DNA from: Rhodovarius lipocyclicus
GTDB taxonomy: Bacteria > Pseudomonadota > Alphaproteobacteria > Acetobacterales > Acetobacteraceae
Direction of reading: 5' to 3'
NCBI RefSeq assembly: GCF_009900765.1
Contig: NZ_JAAABL010000004.1
Span: 62,001-126,000, forward strand
Length of the DNA: 64,000 bases
Below are positions 40,631 to 49,724 of this stretch, piece by piece. The notes under the pieces are model-generated. The model did no database searches. It saw nothing but the letters and a program-made list of their open reading frames with translations, and had not been told where the DNA came from. Both the position numbers and the translations under genes were made by a program. The number at the start of each line of letters is the position of its first letter. Positions within the stretch are counted from its first letter, which is position 1.

Positions 40631-42614
40631 AGCCCTCGCGGCCTTCATTGACCGCACAAACCGGGTTCTCCAGCTCGTCGACGGTTTCATGCCGGAATGC
40701 CGGTGGCTCGATGACGCCGAGACCCTGACCTACCTGCACGCGACAGTGTCCACGAAGCGCCACCGCGTGCGCGTTCCGGAAACGCCGATCTACCTCGATG
40801 CGCTTCTCGCCGATGAGCCGCTGACCGGCGGCCTCGAGCCGCGGCTCGGCGCTGCCCATCTGCGCGTGCTGACGATCAACGGCTTTCCGACGGCGACGAC
40901 GCCTGGAATTCTCGACGATCTCAACCGGCTCGCCTTTCCCTATCGCTGGTCCACGAGGGCGATCCTGCTCGACAAGACCGACGCCACGAAACTGCTGACA
41001 CGCATCCGGCGGCAGTGGTTCGCCAAGCGCAAGTCGATCGCCGCAATCCTGAAAGAGGTAATGACCAACGAGGTCTCTGCGCTCGTTGATACGGACGCAG
41101 CGAACAAGGCGGCCGATGCCGACATGGCCTTGCAGGAACTAGGAGCCGACTTTGCCGGTCAGGCCTATGTGACCGCCACCGTCACCGTCTGGGATGCCGA
41201 TCCGCGCACCGCCGACGAGAAGCTGCGCCTCGTGGAAAAGGTGATCCAGGGCCGCGACTTCACGGCGATGGCCGAGACCATCAATGCCGTCGATGCCTGG
41301 CTCGGTTCGCTGCCCGGCCACGTCTATGCCAACGTCCGGCAGCCACCGATCTCAACCCTGAACCTCGCCCACATGATTCCGCTCTCCGCAGTCTGGGCCG
41401 GGCCGGAAGGGGACGAGCATTTCGGTGCGCCGCCGCTGCTATACGGCAAGACGGAGGGCAGCACGCCGTTTCGCTTTTCGCTGCATGTCGGCGACGTCGG
41501 CCACACGCTGGTCGTCGGACCGACCGGCGCGGGCAAGTCCGTGCTGCTCGCGCTTATCGCGCTTCAGTTCCGGCGCTATCCGGGAAGCCAAGTCTTCGCT
41601 TTCGACTTTGGCGGCTCGATCCGCGCAGCCGCGCTCGCCATGGGAGGCGATTGGCACGACCTCGGCGGTAGCCTGACGGACGGCGCCGCGTCGTCGGTGT
41701 CCCTCCAACCACTCGCGAGCGTTCACGAGACCCACGAACGCGCATGGGCAGCCGACTGGATCGCCGCCATCCTAGCCCGCGAGGGCGTCACGATCACGCC
41801 GGAGGTGAAAGAACATCTTTGGACGGCGCTGACCTCGCTGGCGTCCGCGCCGATCACAGAGCGCACCCTGACCGGCCTTGCCGTCCTTCTTCAGTCGAAT
41901 GATCTCAAGCAGGCGCTGAGACCCTATTGCGTGGGCGGTCCTTACGGGCGGCTGCTGGATGCGGAAGGCGAGCAGCTCGGGGGCGCCGCGGTCCAGGCCT
42001 TTGAAACCGAGGGGCTGATCGGCGGCGGCGCGGCGCCGGCGGTCCTCGCCTATCTCTTCCATCGGATCGGCGACCGTCTGGATGGACGGCCCACGCTCCT
42101 GATCGTCGACGAAGGCTGGCTCGCGCTCGACGACGACGGCTTCGCGGCGCAACTGCGCGAATGGCTGAAGACGCTGCGCAAGAAGAACGCGTCCGTCGTC
42201 TTCGCCACGCAGTCGCTTGCCGACATCGACGGCAGCGCGATCGCGCCGGCCATCATCGAAAGCTGCCAGACGCGTCTGCTACTGCCGAACGAACGCGCGA
42301 TCGAGCCCCAGATCACGGCGATCTACCGGCGCTTCGGCTTGAACGACCGCCAGATTGAGATCCTCAGCCGGGCGACACCCAAGCGCGACTATTACTGCCA
42401 GTCGCGGCGCGGCAACCGGCTGTTCGAGCTGGGGCTCTCCGAAGTCGCCCTCGCGCTCTGCGCGGTATCCTCGAAAACCGATCAGGCTGCCATCGAGACG
42501 ATCCTCGCCGAGCATGGCCGCGACGGCTTCCTGCCCGCCTGGCTGCGCGCCCGCGATGTCGGCTGGGCTGCCGACCTTATCCCCGATCTCACCAACCTGG
42601 AGCCCAAATCATGA
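40557..42614 (+). pseudogene. trbE: TrbE/VirB4-like ATPase, N-terminally truncated
   Basis: In-frame TrbE sequence starts inside the protein at AEDAARAETWLYEGRQQSGV (about 40560) and runs to the normal C-terminus. About 150 N-terminal residues are missing, as are trbC and trbD, which normally lie between trbB and trbE. The ATPase domain is intact: Walker A GPTGAGKSVLLALIALQ (about 41518-41568), FAFDFGGSIRAAALAMGG, and Walker B LLIVDEGWLALDDD (about 42100). An internal ATG at 40689 could start a 641-aa product. The stop overlaps trbJ (ATGA). Confidence 0.85.
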
Positions 42615-43372
42615 TGATCAGACGCTCTCGCGCGGCCCTTTGCGCCGCAACCATCCTGTCGCTGCCCGTCGCCTTCTCGCCGGTATTCGTCTCCCCGGCA
42701 GCGGCGCAGTGGGTCGTCTATGATCCGACCAACTATGTCCAGAATGTCCTGTCGGCGGCGCGGGCACTCGAGCAGATCAACAACCAGATCCAGAGCCTCC
42801 AGAACGAAGCGCAGATGCTGATCAACCAGGCCCGCAATCTCGCGAGCCTGCCCTATTCCTCGCTTCAGCAGCTCCAGCAATCGGTGCAGCGCACGCAAGC
42901 GCTTCTGGGTCAGGCACAGCGCATCGCCTTCGACGTGCAGCAGATCGATCAGGCCTTCCAGAGCCAATACGGCAACATCTCGCTGTCGACGTCAGATCAG
43001 CGGCTCGTGGCCGATGCTCGCTCGCGCTGGCAGAACACAGTCGGCGGCCTTCAGGACGCACTCCGCGTACAGGCCGGTGTCGTCGGCAACATCGACACCA
43101 ACCGCGCCGAGATCGCGGCTCTGGTCGGGCAGAGCCAGGGCGCGACCGGCGCGCTTCAGGCCACCCAAGCCGGCAACCAGCTGCTCGCGCTGCAGGCGCA
43201 GCAACTCGCAGACCTGGTCGCCGTCGTCGCCGCGAACGGCCGAGCGCAGGCACTTGTCGATGCTGAGCGGGCCGCTGCCGCCGAACAGGGCCGAGAACAG
43301 CGCCGGCGGTTCCTGACGCCCGGCTCCGGCTATCAGCCCGGAAACGCCCGAATGTTCCCGAACGGCAACTGA
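42611..43372 (+). CDS. trbJ: Conjugal transfer protein TrbJ
   Basis: 253 aa. A signal peptide (ALCAATILSLPVAFSPVFVSPAAA) is followed by the TrbJ/VirB5 start QWVVYDPTNYVQNVLSAARALEQINNQIQSLQNEAQML and long coiled-coil helices. VirB5-type proteins are minor pilus components in the periplasm or at the pilus tip. Its start overlaps trbE. It appears full length. Confidence 0.88.
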   Translation: MMIRRSRAALCAATILSLPVAFSPVFVSPAAAQWVVYDPTNYVQNVLSAARALEQINNQIQSLQNEAQMLINQARNLASLPYSSLQQLQQSVQRTQALLGQAQRIAFDVQQIDQAFQSQYGNISLSTSDQRLVADARSRWQNTVGGLQDALRVQAGVVGNIDTNRAEIAALVGQSQGATGALQATQAGNQLLALQAQQLADLVAVVAANGRAQALVDAERAAAAEQGREQRRRFLTPGSGYQPGNARMFPNGN

Positions 43373-43382
43373 GGGCGACGGG

Positions 43383-43664
43383 ATGGACGGCAAGACGCTG
43401 GCCCGCGTGGGCGCAATCATCTTCGTCTCCGTTGCGATCACGGCAACGGCGATCGAGATGACCCGGAAGGAGGAAAGGCCAGCGGTTCGGCCGACGCCCA
43501 TGCTTGAGGATGCCCCGGACCCGCTTCGCGAGGGCCAGCGTCGCTGCCAGCAAATGGGGGAAGCCGCAGCCAGGGACAGCGAGTGCCTGCGCGTCTGGGC
43601 CGAAACCCGCGACCGCTTCCTTGGCACCCGCACCGCGCCGCGTCGCGCCGACGAAGGGCGGTGA
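43383..43664 (+). CDS. TrbK-like (TrbK-alt) entry exclusion protein
   Basis: 93 aa. One N-terminal membrane segment (VGAIIFVSVAITATAIEM) and a short polar tail with two Cys (RCQQMGEAAARDSECLRVW) characteristic of the TrbK-alt family found between trbJ and trbL. TrbK proteins sit in the membrane and block repeated entry of the same element. Start 10 bp after trbJ. Confidence 0.78.
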   Translation: MDGKTLARVGAIIFVSVAITATAIEMTRKEERPAVRPTPMLEDAPDPLREGQRRCQQMGEAAARDSECLRVWAETRDRFLGTRTAPRRADEGR

Positions 43665-43667
43665 GCC

Positions 43668-45008
43668 ATGGGCGGCAGCGGCGTCATCGACAACTTCCTC
43701 GGAGTCTTCACCTCCTACATCGACAGCGGGTTCGGCCTGCTCGGCGGCGAGGTGGCGTTCATTGCGACGACGCTGATCGTCATCGACGTCACGCTGGCCG
43801 CCCTGTTCTGGAGTTGGGGCGCGGACGACGACATCATCGCGCGTCTGGTGAAGAAGACGCTGTTTGTGGGGGTCTTCGCCTACATCATCGGGAACTGGAA
43901 CAACCTCGCGCGGATCGTCTTCGAAAGCTTCGCCGGCCTCGGCCTTCAGGCCTCCGGCACGGGCTTTTCCATCCAGGACCTGATGCGGCCGGGCCGCGTC
44001 GCGCAGACGGGCCTCGATGCGGCAAGGCCGCTGCTCGAATCCATCTCGAACTTGATGGGCTGGATCGCCTTCTTCGAAAACTTCATCCAGATCGCCTGCC
44101 TGCTCTTCGCCTGGGCGCTGGTGCTGCTCGCCTTCTTCATCCTCGCGATCCAGCTCTTCATCACGCTGATCGAATTCAAGCTAACCACGCTGGCCGGCTT
44201 CGTCCTGATCCCGTTCGGCCTGTTCGGGAAGACCGCCTTCATGGCCGAGCGCGTGCTGGGCAACGTCATCTCGTCGGGGATCAAGGTTCTGGTGCTCGCC
44301 GTCATCATCGGCATCGGCTCGACTCTGTTCAGTCAGTTCACGGCAGGTTTCGGCGGTCAGCCACCGACTATCGACGACGCTATGGCCGTCGTGCTGGCCG
44401 CACTCTCTCTTCTCGGCCTCGGCATCTTCGGTCCCGGTATCGCCAACGGCATCGTGTCCGGTGGCCCGCAACTCGGCGCCGGTTCCGCCATCGGCACCGG
44501 CCTTGTGGCGGGGGGCGCGGCCATGGCTGCTGGCGGCGCGGCCGGGCTCGCCCTGCGCGGTGGCGCGAGCGCCATTTCCGGCGGCGCCGCTGCCGTGCGC
44601 GGCGGAGCCAGCGCAGCGGGAGCCGCCTCCGCGGCCTACAGTCTCGGTTCCCTCGGCCAGTCGGGCGCCGCCGGCGTCGCGTCGGGCCTCGGCGGCGTCG
44701 CACGAGCTGCCGGCGGCGCGGCAGCCTCTCCACTGCGCCGGGCCGCGCAGAGCGTTCGCTCCAGCTTCGCCGACGGCGTCAAGACCGGCTTTGGCGCCAC
44801 CGGCGGCTCCTCGAGCATGGGCACGGTCGCCAATGATGCCGCACCGCCAGCCACAGGCGCTGCCGCCAGCCCGCCGGCGTGGGCGCAGCGCATGCGGCGT
44901 GGGCAGACCATGAGCCACGGCGTCACGCTCGCGGCACACGCGATCCGATCGGGCGACAGCCACGGCGGCGGCTCTTCCATCAATCTCTCCGGAGGCGACC
45001 GCACATGA
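43668..45008 (+). CDS. trbL: Conjugal transfer inner-membrane protein TrbL
   Basis: 446-aa TrbL/VirB6-type channel protein. Residues about 20-270 hold five or more membrane segments (GEVAFIATTLIVIDVTLAALF, FVGVFAYIIGNWNNLARIVF, LLFAWALVLLAFFILAIQLF, LAGFVLIPFGLFGKTAFMAE, VLVLAVIIGIGSTLFSQF). The remainder is a long Gly/Ala/Ser-rich low-complexity tail, usual for TrbL. Starts 3 bp after the TrbK-like gene and overlaps trbF by 4 bp. Confidence 0.92.
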   Translation: MGGSGVIDNFLGVFTSYIDSGFGLLGGEVAFIATTLIVIDVTLAALFWSWGADDDIIARLVKKTLFVGVFAYIIGNWNNLARIVFESFAGLGLQASGTGFSIQDLMRPGRVAQTGLDAARPLLESISNLMGWIAFFENFIQIACLLFAWALVLLAFFILAIQLFITLIEFKLTTLAGFVLIPFGLFGKTAFMAERVLGNVISSGIKVLVLAVIIGIGSTLFSQFTAGFGGQPPTIDDAMAVVLAALSLLGLGIFGPGIANGIVSGGPQLGAGSAIGTGLVAGGAAMAAGGAAGLALRGGASAISGGAAAVRGGASAAGAASAAYSLGSLGQSGAAGVASGLGGVARAAGGAAASPLRRAAQSVRSSFADGVKTGFGATGGSSSMGTVANDAAPPATGAAASPPAWAQRMRRGQTMSHGVTLAAHAIRSGDSHGGGSSINLSGGDRT

Positions 45009-45694
45009 GCTTCTTCAAGCGACCCGCAACCCACTATGGCAAGACGCCCGAGCCCGAGACACCCTATCAGCGCGCGGCGCAGATATGGGACGATCGGATC
45101 GGATCGGCGCGTGTCCAGGCCCGAAACTGGCGTTTCATGGCCTTCGGCTGCCTGATCCTCTCCGCCGGCTTCGCCGCCGCGCTGGTCTGGCAGTCGGCGC
45201 GCGGGACCATCGTCCCGTGGGTGGTGCAAGTCGACAATCTCGGCCAGGCGCAGGCGGTCGCGCCAGCGCAGGCCGACTATCGCCCCACCGATCCGCAGGT
45301 GGCCTGGCATCTGGCGCGGTTCATCGAGCAGGTTCGCTCGATCCCGGCCGACGCCATCGTCGTGCGGCAGAATTGGCTGCGCGCCTACGAGTTCACGACC
45401 GATCGCGGTGCGGCCGCACTCAATGACTTCGCCCGGGCCAATGACCCCTTCACCCGCGTCGGCAAGCAGCAGGTGTCGATCGAGGTGTCGAGCGTGATCC
45501 GCGCTTCGCCCGACAGCTTCCGTGTCGCTTGGACCGAACGCCAGTACGAGAACGGCCAGCTCTCCACGACACAGCGCTGGACCGCCATCCTGACCATCGT
45601 GATCCAACCCCCGCGCGACGCCGAGCGGCTGCGGGCCAATCCGCTTGGGATCTACGTCAACGCCATCAACTGGTCGCGGGAGCTGGGGCAATGA
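45005..45694 (+). CDS. trbF: Conjugal transfer protein TrbF
   Basis: 229-aa VirB8-type assembly protein. A cytoplasmic N-terminus (FKRPATHYGKTPEPETPYQRAAQIWDDRIG) is followed by one membrane helix (FMAFGCLILSAGFAAALVW) and a periplasmic NTF2-like domain (IVPWVVQVDNLGQAQAV, ARANDPFTRVGKQQVSIEVSS, TQRWTAILTI). It overlaps trbL and trbG by 4 bp each (ATGA). It appears full length. Confidence 0.93.
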   Translation: MSFFKRPATHYGKTPEPETPYQRAAQIWDDRIGSARVQARNWRFMAFGCLILSAGFAAALVWQSARGTIVPWVVQVDNLGQAQAVAPAQADYRPTDPQVAWHLARFIEQVRSIPADAIVVRQNWLRAYEFTTDRGAAALNDFARANDPFTRVGKQQVSIEVSSVIRASPDSFRVAWTERQYENGQLSTTQRWTAILTIVIQPPRDAERLRANPLGIYVNAINWSRELGQ

Positions 45695-46671
45695 GAGCTC
45701 ATCTCCGCCGATCCGCGATCCGCGGCTTCCGCCTATCCGGCTCTGCGCTTTTGCTGATCTCCGGATTGGCGCTGGCCGGCTGCGCGACCAACCGACCGCC
45801 ACAGATAAGCTACGACACCGAAGTGCCGCCGCTTCCCCCTGTGCCGGCTGCCGTCACGGAGGCGCCACCACGGCCGCTTCACACGCCGCCAGCCTGGACA
45901 CCCGCGCGCGGTGGCGCTGCCGCCGGGACGCCGGCCGGTCGTGTGGAGAATGCCAATGCCGCCGCGCGCGTCGAGCCACGCCGCGAGGGCTATTACAACT
46001 CGATTCAGATCTATCCCTGGAGCGAGGGCGCGCTCTATCAGGTCTATGCAGCACCCGGGCAGATCACCAACATCGCTTTGGAACCAGGCGAAAGCCTGAC
46101 CGGCGCCGGCCCTATTGCTGCGGGCGACACGGCACGCTGGATCATCGGCGACACCGAGAGCGGCTCGGGCATCACCCGCCGCGTTCACGTGCTGGTCAAG
46201 CCGACACGGCCGGACATCACGACGAACCTGGTCATCACCACCGACCGGCGCACCTACATGATCGAGCTGCGCTCAGGCGAACGCCCCTATATGCCGGCCG
46301 TCGCCTGGGCCTATCCGCAGCCGCCCGCCTCGCAGAGACAGGCGGTGCCCGCCACGCCAGTGATCCCGGCCGTTGCGGCACGGAACTATCGCTACGGCCT
46401 CACGGGCGACACGCCGCCGTGGCGACCGATCTCGGTCTACGACGACGGGCGCCGCGTCTATGTCGAGTTTCCGCGCGGGATCGTTCAGGGCGAGATGCCG
46501 CCGCTCTTCGTCATCGGCGCGGATGGCGAACCGCAGATCGCCAACAGCCGGATCCACCAGAACATCCTGATCGTCGACCGCCTGTTCGGCGCCGCCGAGC
46601 TCCGTCTCGGCAGTGGCGAGCGCCAGCAGACGGTCCGGATCGTTCGCACCGATGGGAGGCCCGCGTCATGA
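45691..46671 (+). CDS. trbG: Conjugal transfer outer-membrane protein TrbG
   Basis: 326-aa VirB9-type lipoprotein. Signal with lipobox (LISGLALAGCATN), then a Pro-rich linker, the first beta domain (YPWSEGALYQVYAAPGQITNIALEPGESL, RRVHVLVKPTRPDITTNLVITTDRRTYMIEL) and the second (NYRYGLTGDTPPWRPISVYDDGRRVYVEFP). It forms the outer core ring with TrbI. Overlaps trbF and trbI by 4 bp each. Confidence 0.93.
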   Translation: MRAHLRRSAIRGFRLSGSALLLISGLALAGCATNRPPQISYDTEVPPLPPVPAAVTEAPPRPLHTPPAWTPARGGAAAGTPAGRVENANAAARVEPRREGYYNSIQIYPWSEGALYQVYAAPGQITNIALEPGESLTGAGPIAAGDTARWIIGDTESGSGITRRVHVLVKPTRPDITTNLVITTDRRTYMIELRSGERPYMPAVAWAYPQPPASQRQAVPATPVIPAVAARNYRYGLTGDTPPWRPISVYDDGRRVYVEFPRGIVQGEMPPLFVIGADGEPQIANSRIHQNILIVDRLFGAAELRLGSGERQQTVRIVRTDGRPAS

Positions 46672-47867
46672 GCGAGCGCGATACGCAGGGCGAAGTCGAC
46701 GCACCGCTGGTCGGCACACCAACAGGCGACGCCGCTGCACCCATGCGGCTGCGCGCCGAACCACCCCGGGTCACCCGGCTTTCACGAAAGGTGCTGGGCG
46801 GCATCAGTCTCGTCGCCGCACTCGGGGTCGGTGGCGCGCTCATCTATGCGCTTCAGACGCGCAATATCGGCCCGGCCAGTGAGGAGCTTTACTCCACGCA
46901 AAACCGGCGAACCGCAGATGGCCTTGCCGGACTGCCTCGCGACTATACCGGTCCCGTGCTCGGGCCTCCGCTGCCCGGAGATCTGGGGCGACCCATCCTC
47001 GAAGCGCAGAATCGTGGCCAGCCCGTCACGCCGCCGATGGCGGCAGCGCCCGCCGTAGATCCGGTCGAGCAGCGCAGGCGCGCGGAAGAAGAAGCTGCCC
47101 GAACGAGCCGCGTCTTCTTCCAGACGGAGGCGCGCGTCGCAGCTCCGATTGCGACAGCCGGCGGACCAGGCAGCCCGAACCTGACTGGGCTGGGTCTTCC
47201 GGGCCAGCCAGGCGCGCCCACGGCACAGGATCGCCAGCTCGCGTTCCTGAATGCGGGCGTAGACCGGCGCACGGTCTCGCCAGATCGCGTGATGGGTCCG
47301 GCATCGCCCTATGTGCTTCAGACCGGCGCCGTCATACCCGCGGCGCTGATCACTGGCATCCGGTCGGACCTGCCGGGCCAGATCACCGCGCAGGTGACGG
47401 AGCATGTCTACGACAGCCCGACCGGGCGCATCCTGCTTGTCCCGCAGGGCACGCGGCTGATCGGCGAGTACAGCAACGACGTTGGCTTCGGTCAGCGCCG
47501 GGTGTTGCTCGTCTGGAAGCGGCTCATCCTCCCGAACGGCCGTTCGATCGTCCTGGAACGTCAGCCCGGAGCCGACGCGCAAGGCTATGCGGGTCTTCAG
47601 GATGGCGTTGATTATCACTGGTGGGATCTCGCCAAGGCTGCCGGCCTGTCGACCCTGTTGTCGGTCGGCGCCGAACTGGCCGTTGACGATCAGGATCGGC
47701 TGCTCCGGGCGATCCGGAACGGTGCACAGGACACGATCAACGATGCTGGCCAGCAGATCATCCGTCGGCAGCTCAATGTCGCGCCGACCCTGACGATCCG
47801 GCCGGGATTTCCCGTCCGCGTCATCGTCACCCGCGACCTCGTGCTCGAACCGTATGGAGGGTTGTAA
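46668..47867 (+). CDS. trbI: Conjugal transfer protein TrbI
   Basis: 399-aa VirB10-type scaffold. Short cytoplasmic start, one membrane helix (VLGGISLVAALGVGGALIYAL), a Pro-rich periplasmic linker, and the conserved C-terminal barrel: SPYVLQTGAVIPAALITGIRSD, LPGQITAQVTEHVYDSPTGR, LLVPQGTRLIGEYSNDVGFGQ, QPGFPVRV-like end. It connects inner and outer membranes in the secretion channel. Overlaps trbG; its stop overlaps the next start by one base. Confidence 0.93.
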   Translation: MSERDTQGEVDAPLVGTPTGDAAAPMRLRAEPPRVTRLSRKVLGGISLVAALGVGGALIYALQTRNIGPASEELYSTQNRRTADGLAGLPRDYTGPVLGPPLPGDLGRPILEAQNRGQPVTPPMAAAPAVDPVEQRRRAEEEAARTSRVFFQTEARVAAPIATAGGPGSPNLTGLGLPGQPGAPTAQDRQLAFLNAGVDRRTVSPDRVMGPASPYVLQTGAVIPAALITGIRSDLPGQITAQVTEHVYDSPTGRILLVPQGTRLIGEYSNDVGFGQRRVLLVWKRLILPNGRSIVLERQPGADAQGYAGLQDGVDYHWWDLAKAAGLSTLLSVGAELAVDDQDRLLRAIRNGAQDTINDAGQQIIRRQLNVAPTLTIRPGFPVRVIVTRDLVLEPYGGL

Positions 47868-48121
47868 TGAGTAAGCTGAAGCTCGGCCAGATCATCGACG
47901 ACAAGCCGGTGAAGGTGACGATTGAACTCCCTGCGCCGCTGCATCGGGACCTCGTCGCCTACGCCGCAGCACTCGGCCGCGAACAAGGCCAGACCATCGG
48001 CGACCCGTTGAGGCTGATCGTGCCCATGCTCGAGCGCTTCATTGCAACCGATCGAGGGTTCGCCCGCGCGCGCCGCGAAGGCGGTCAACGCGCGGCCCGC
48101 GCCGATGCTCAGGACGGATGA
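47867..48121 (+). CDS. DUF2274 protein of the trb cluster
   Basis: 84 aa (MSKLKLGQIIDDKPVKVTIELPAPLHRDLVAYAAAL, then PLRLIVPMLERFIATDRGFARARR). It regularly closes trb operons in alphaproteobacterial ICEs. The fold looks like a small ribbon-helix-helix type protein; role unknown. Its 3' end overlaps the convergent LysR gene by 83 bp. Confidence 0.82.
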   Translation: MSKLKLGQIIDDKPVKVTIELPAPLHRDLVAYAAALGREQGQTIGDPLRLIVPMLERFIATDRGFARARREGGQRAARADAQDG

Positions 48122-49037
48122 GCCGCTGCCGGGTGAACCATGCCTGGTCTCTCTCCGATAGGGACTTCGCCAGCGTCAGCAGACGTTCGAGATCCCTTGG
48201 CAGAGACCCGCTCGGATGGACCGCGCCATAGCGAAGCATGGCGTCCTCGATCAGGCGGAAGGTGATGCCAGAAAGGCCAAAACGGACATGCGCGCTGCCC
48301 GCGATGGTGACGCCGCCGCCATGGGCGACGATTTGCATCAACGACTCCCGCGTCACGGACAATTGCTCGATGCGCAGCGCATCGCGCGGAGCCATGAGCT
48401 GCCGCTCAAGATAAGCCTTCGCGAAGTCGCCCGTCGGCAAGTCGGTCACCACGAAGTGATGATTGCGCAGATCACACCATCGAACCGCCTTCCGATCGGC
48501 GAGCGGGTCGCTCTCCGCCATCGCCAGGTAGACGGGCTCGTTCCACAGATGCGTCATGGCATAGCCCCGTCCGGGCGAAGCTTCGGCAACAACACCGACA
48601 TCCAGCTGCCTGCGCCGCACGGCTGCGATGAGCTCAGGCGAACTTGCCTCGCTGAACTGCAGCCGCGTGCCCGGCCTGTCTTGCCGAAAGGCTCCAAAGA
48701 GCTCCGACAGAAACCCCATGGTCAATGGCCCGAAGACGCCGATCCTGAGATGTCGCCCTGCAGCCGCGATCGTCCTCGCGCTTTCGAGCGCCGAACCGAT
48801 CTGATGTGCGACAGGGCTGGCTTGGCGGAGAAACTGCCTGCCGATCTCGGTCAGGTGGACACCGGCGCTGTGACGACGGAAGAGCTGGGCGCCGATCTCA
48901 TCCTCGACATCCCGGATGCGCCGGCTGATTGCCGATTGCTCGACACCGAGGTCCTGCGCGGCGCGCCGGAAGCTGCCGCTTTCCGCAGCGGCGATGATGT
49001 AACGCACATGGCGTAGCTCGATCTTCGATCTCGGCAC
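48039..49037 (-). CDS. LysR-family regulator of the island
   Basis: 332 aa. Helix-turn-helix at the start (LRHVRYIIAAAESGSFRRAAQDLGVEQSAISRRIRDVEDEIGAQLFRRHSAGVHLTEIG, given in parts) and a substrate-binding domain (HLRIGVFGPLTMGFLSELFG, VGVVAEASPGRGYAMTHLWNE, ESLMQIVAHGGGVTIAG). About 30 basic residues at the C-terminus arise from antisense reading of the DUF2274 gene, so the functional protein may end near 48120. Frequently found at this place in trb-type ICEs. Confidence 0.87.
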   Translation of the reverse strand: MPRSKIELRHVRYIIAAAESGSFRRAAQDLGVEQSAISRRIRDVEDEIGAQLFRRHSAGVHLTEIGRQFLRQASPVAHQIGSALESARTIAAAGRHLRIGVFGPLTMGFLSELFGAFRQDRPGTRLQFSEASSPELIAAVRRRQLDVGVVAEASPGRGYAMTHLWNEPVYLAMAESDPLADRKAVRWCDLRNHHFVVTDLPTGDFAKAYLERQLMAPRDALRIEQLSVTRESLMQIVAHGGGVTIAGSAHVRFGLSGITFRLIEDAMLRYGAVHPSGSLPRDLERLLTLAKSLSERDQAWFTRQRLIRPEHRRGPRVDRLRGARGRTLDRLQ

Positions 49038-49448
49038 GATGGTTCCCCATGATGCAAAGGTCTTCGCAAACGTCGCCCCATCAGCCCCGAGAACTGTTTT
49101 GATCAGAATATGGCTCTTGTCCGTCTCCTCGCTACACCCGGCAACGAACTTATTGAGTGTCGCGCAGTCGACTGTTCTTACGTTGCTCGCAAACTTCTGG
49201 ATCGCATCTCGCCAGCGCGATCAGTAAATGGTGCGTGATCTGAACATCGCAATTGCGGCGCGTTTCACTTGCGCCGAGTCGTGCAGATTCTGTGGGCTGA
49301 CGGATATCCGACTTCACTGACTGCACTGAGTTGGACCCGCCGATTTCTACGCCAGAGCCCGAAATTGCCGCACGTCACACGGCAAGGGCTTCCGGTATCG
49401 GCACCTATCGTTCTCAATCGCCAGCGACGGCCTCGAAGGAGAATGGGC
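49038..49448. other. Gene-free region between lysR and alpA
   Basis: About 410 bp with no convincing gene. It must hold the divergent promoters of the LysR gene and the AlpA-like gene. AAGGAGA (about 49436-49442) is the ribosome site of the latter. No repeats recognised. Confidence 0.4.
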
Positions 49449-49724
49449 ATGGGTCAGAGCGAGCCATTGGAGATCAGGAAGACCATCAGGCGGCACCAGC
49501 TGCGAGAGATGGTGCCACTGGCCGACAGCACGATCTACGAGATGGAGCAGCGCGGCGAATTTCCACGCCGCTTCGCGCTGTCACCGCGCTGCATCGTCTG
49601 GGATCTTGCCGAGGTCCAGGCCTGGTTGCTGGCGCGGCGCGCAAAGCCAATCCATCGCGCGCAGCATCCGGACGTCACCAAGCGCAAGTCCCGCCCGGTC
49701 AAAGGGCAGGATCGAGCGCGATAG
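49449..49724 (+). CDS. AlpA-family regulator / excisionase-like protein
   Basis: 91 aa. A winged helix of the AlpA type: EIRKTIRRHQLREMVPLADSTIYEMEQRGEFPRRFALSPRCIVWDLAEVQAWLLAR (given as one domain at residues 8-63). AlpA proteins control excision or integrase expression in P4-like islands. I choose the second ATG (49449) for its 8-bp distance to AAGGAGA. Its end overlaps the convergent integrase gene by 26 bp. Confidence 0.85.
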   Translation: MGQSEPLEIRKTIRRHQLREMVPLADSTIYEMEQRGEFPRRFALSPRCIVWDLAEVQAWLLARRAKPIHRAQHPDVTKRKSRPVKGQDRAR

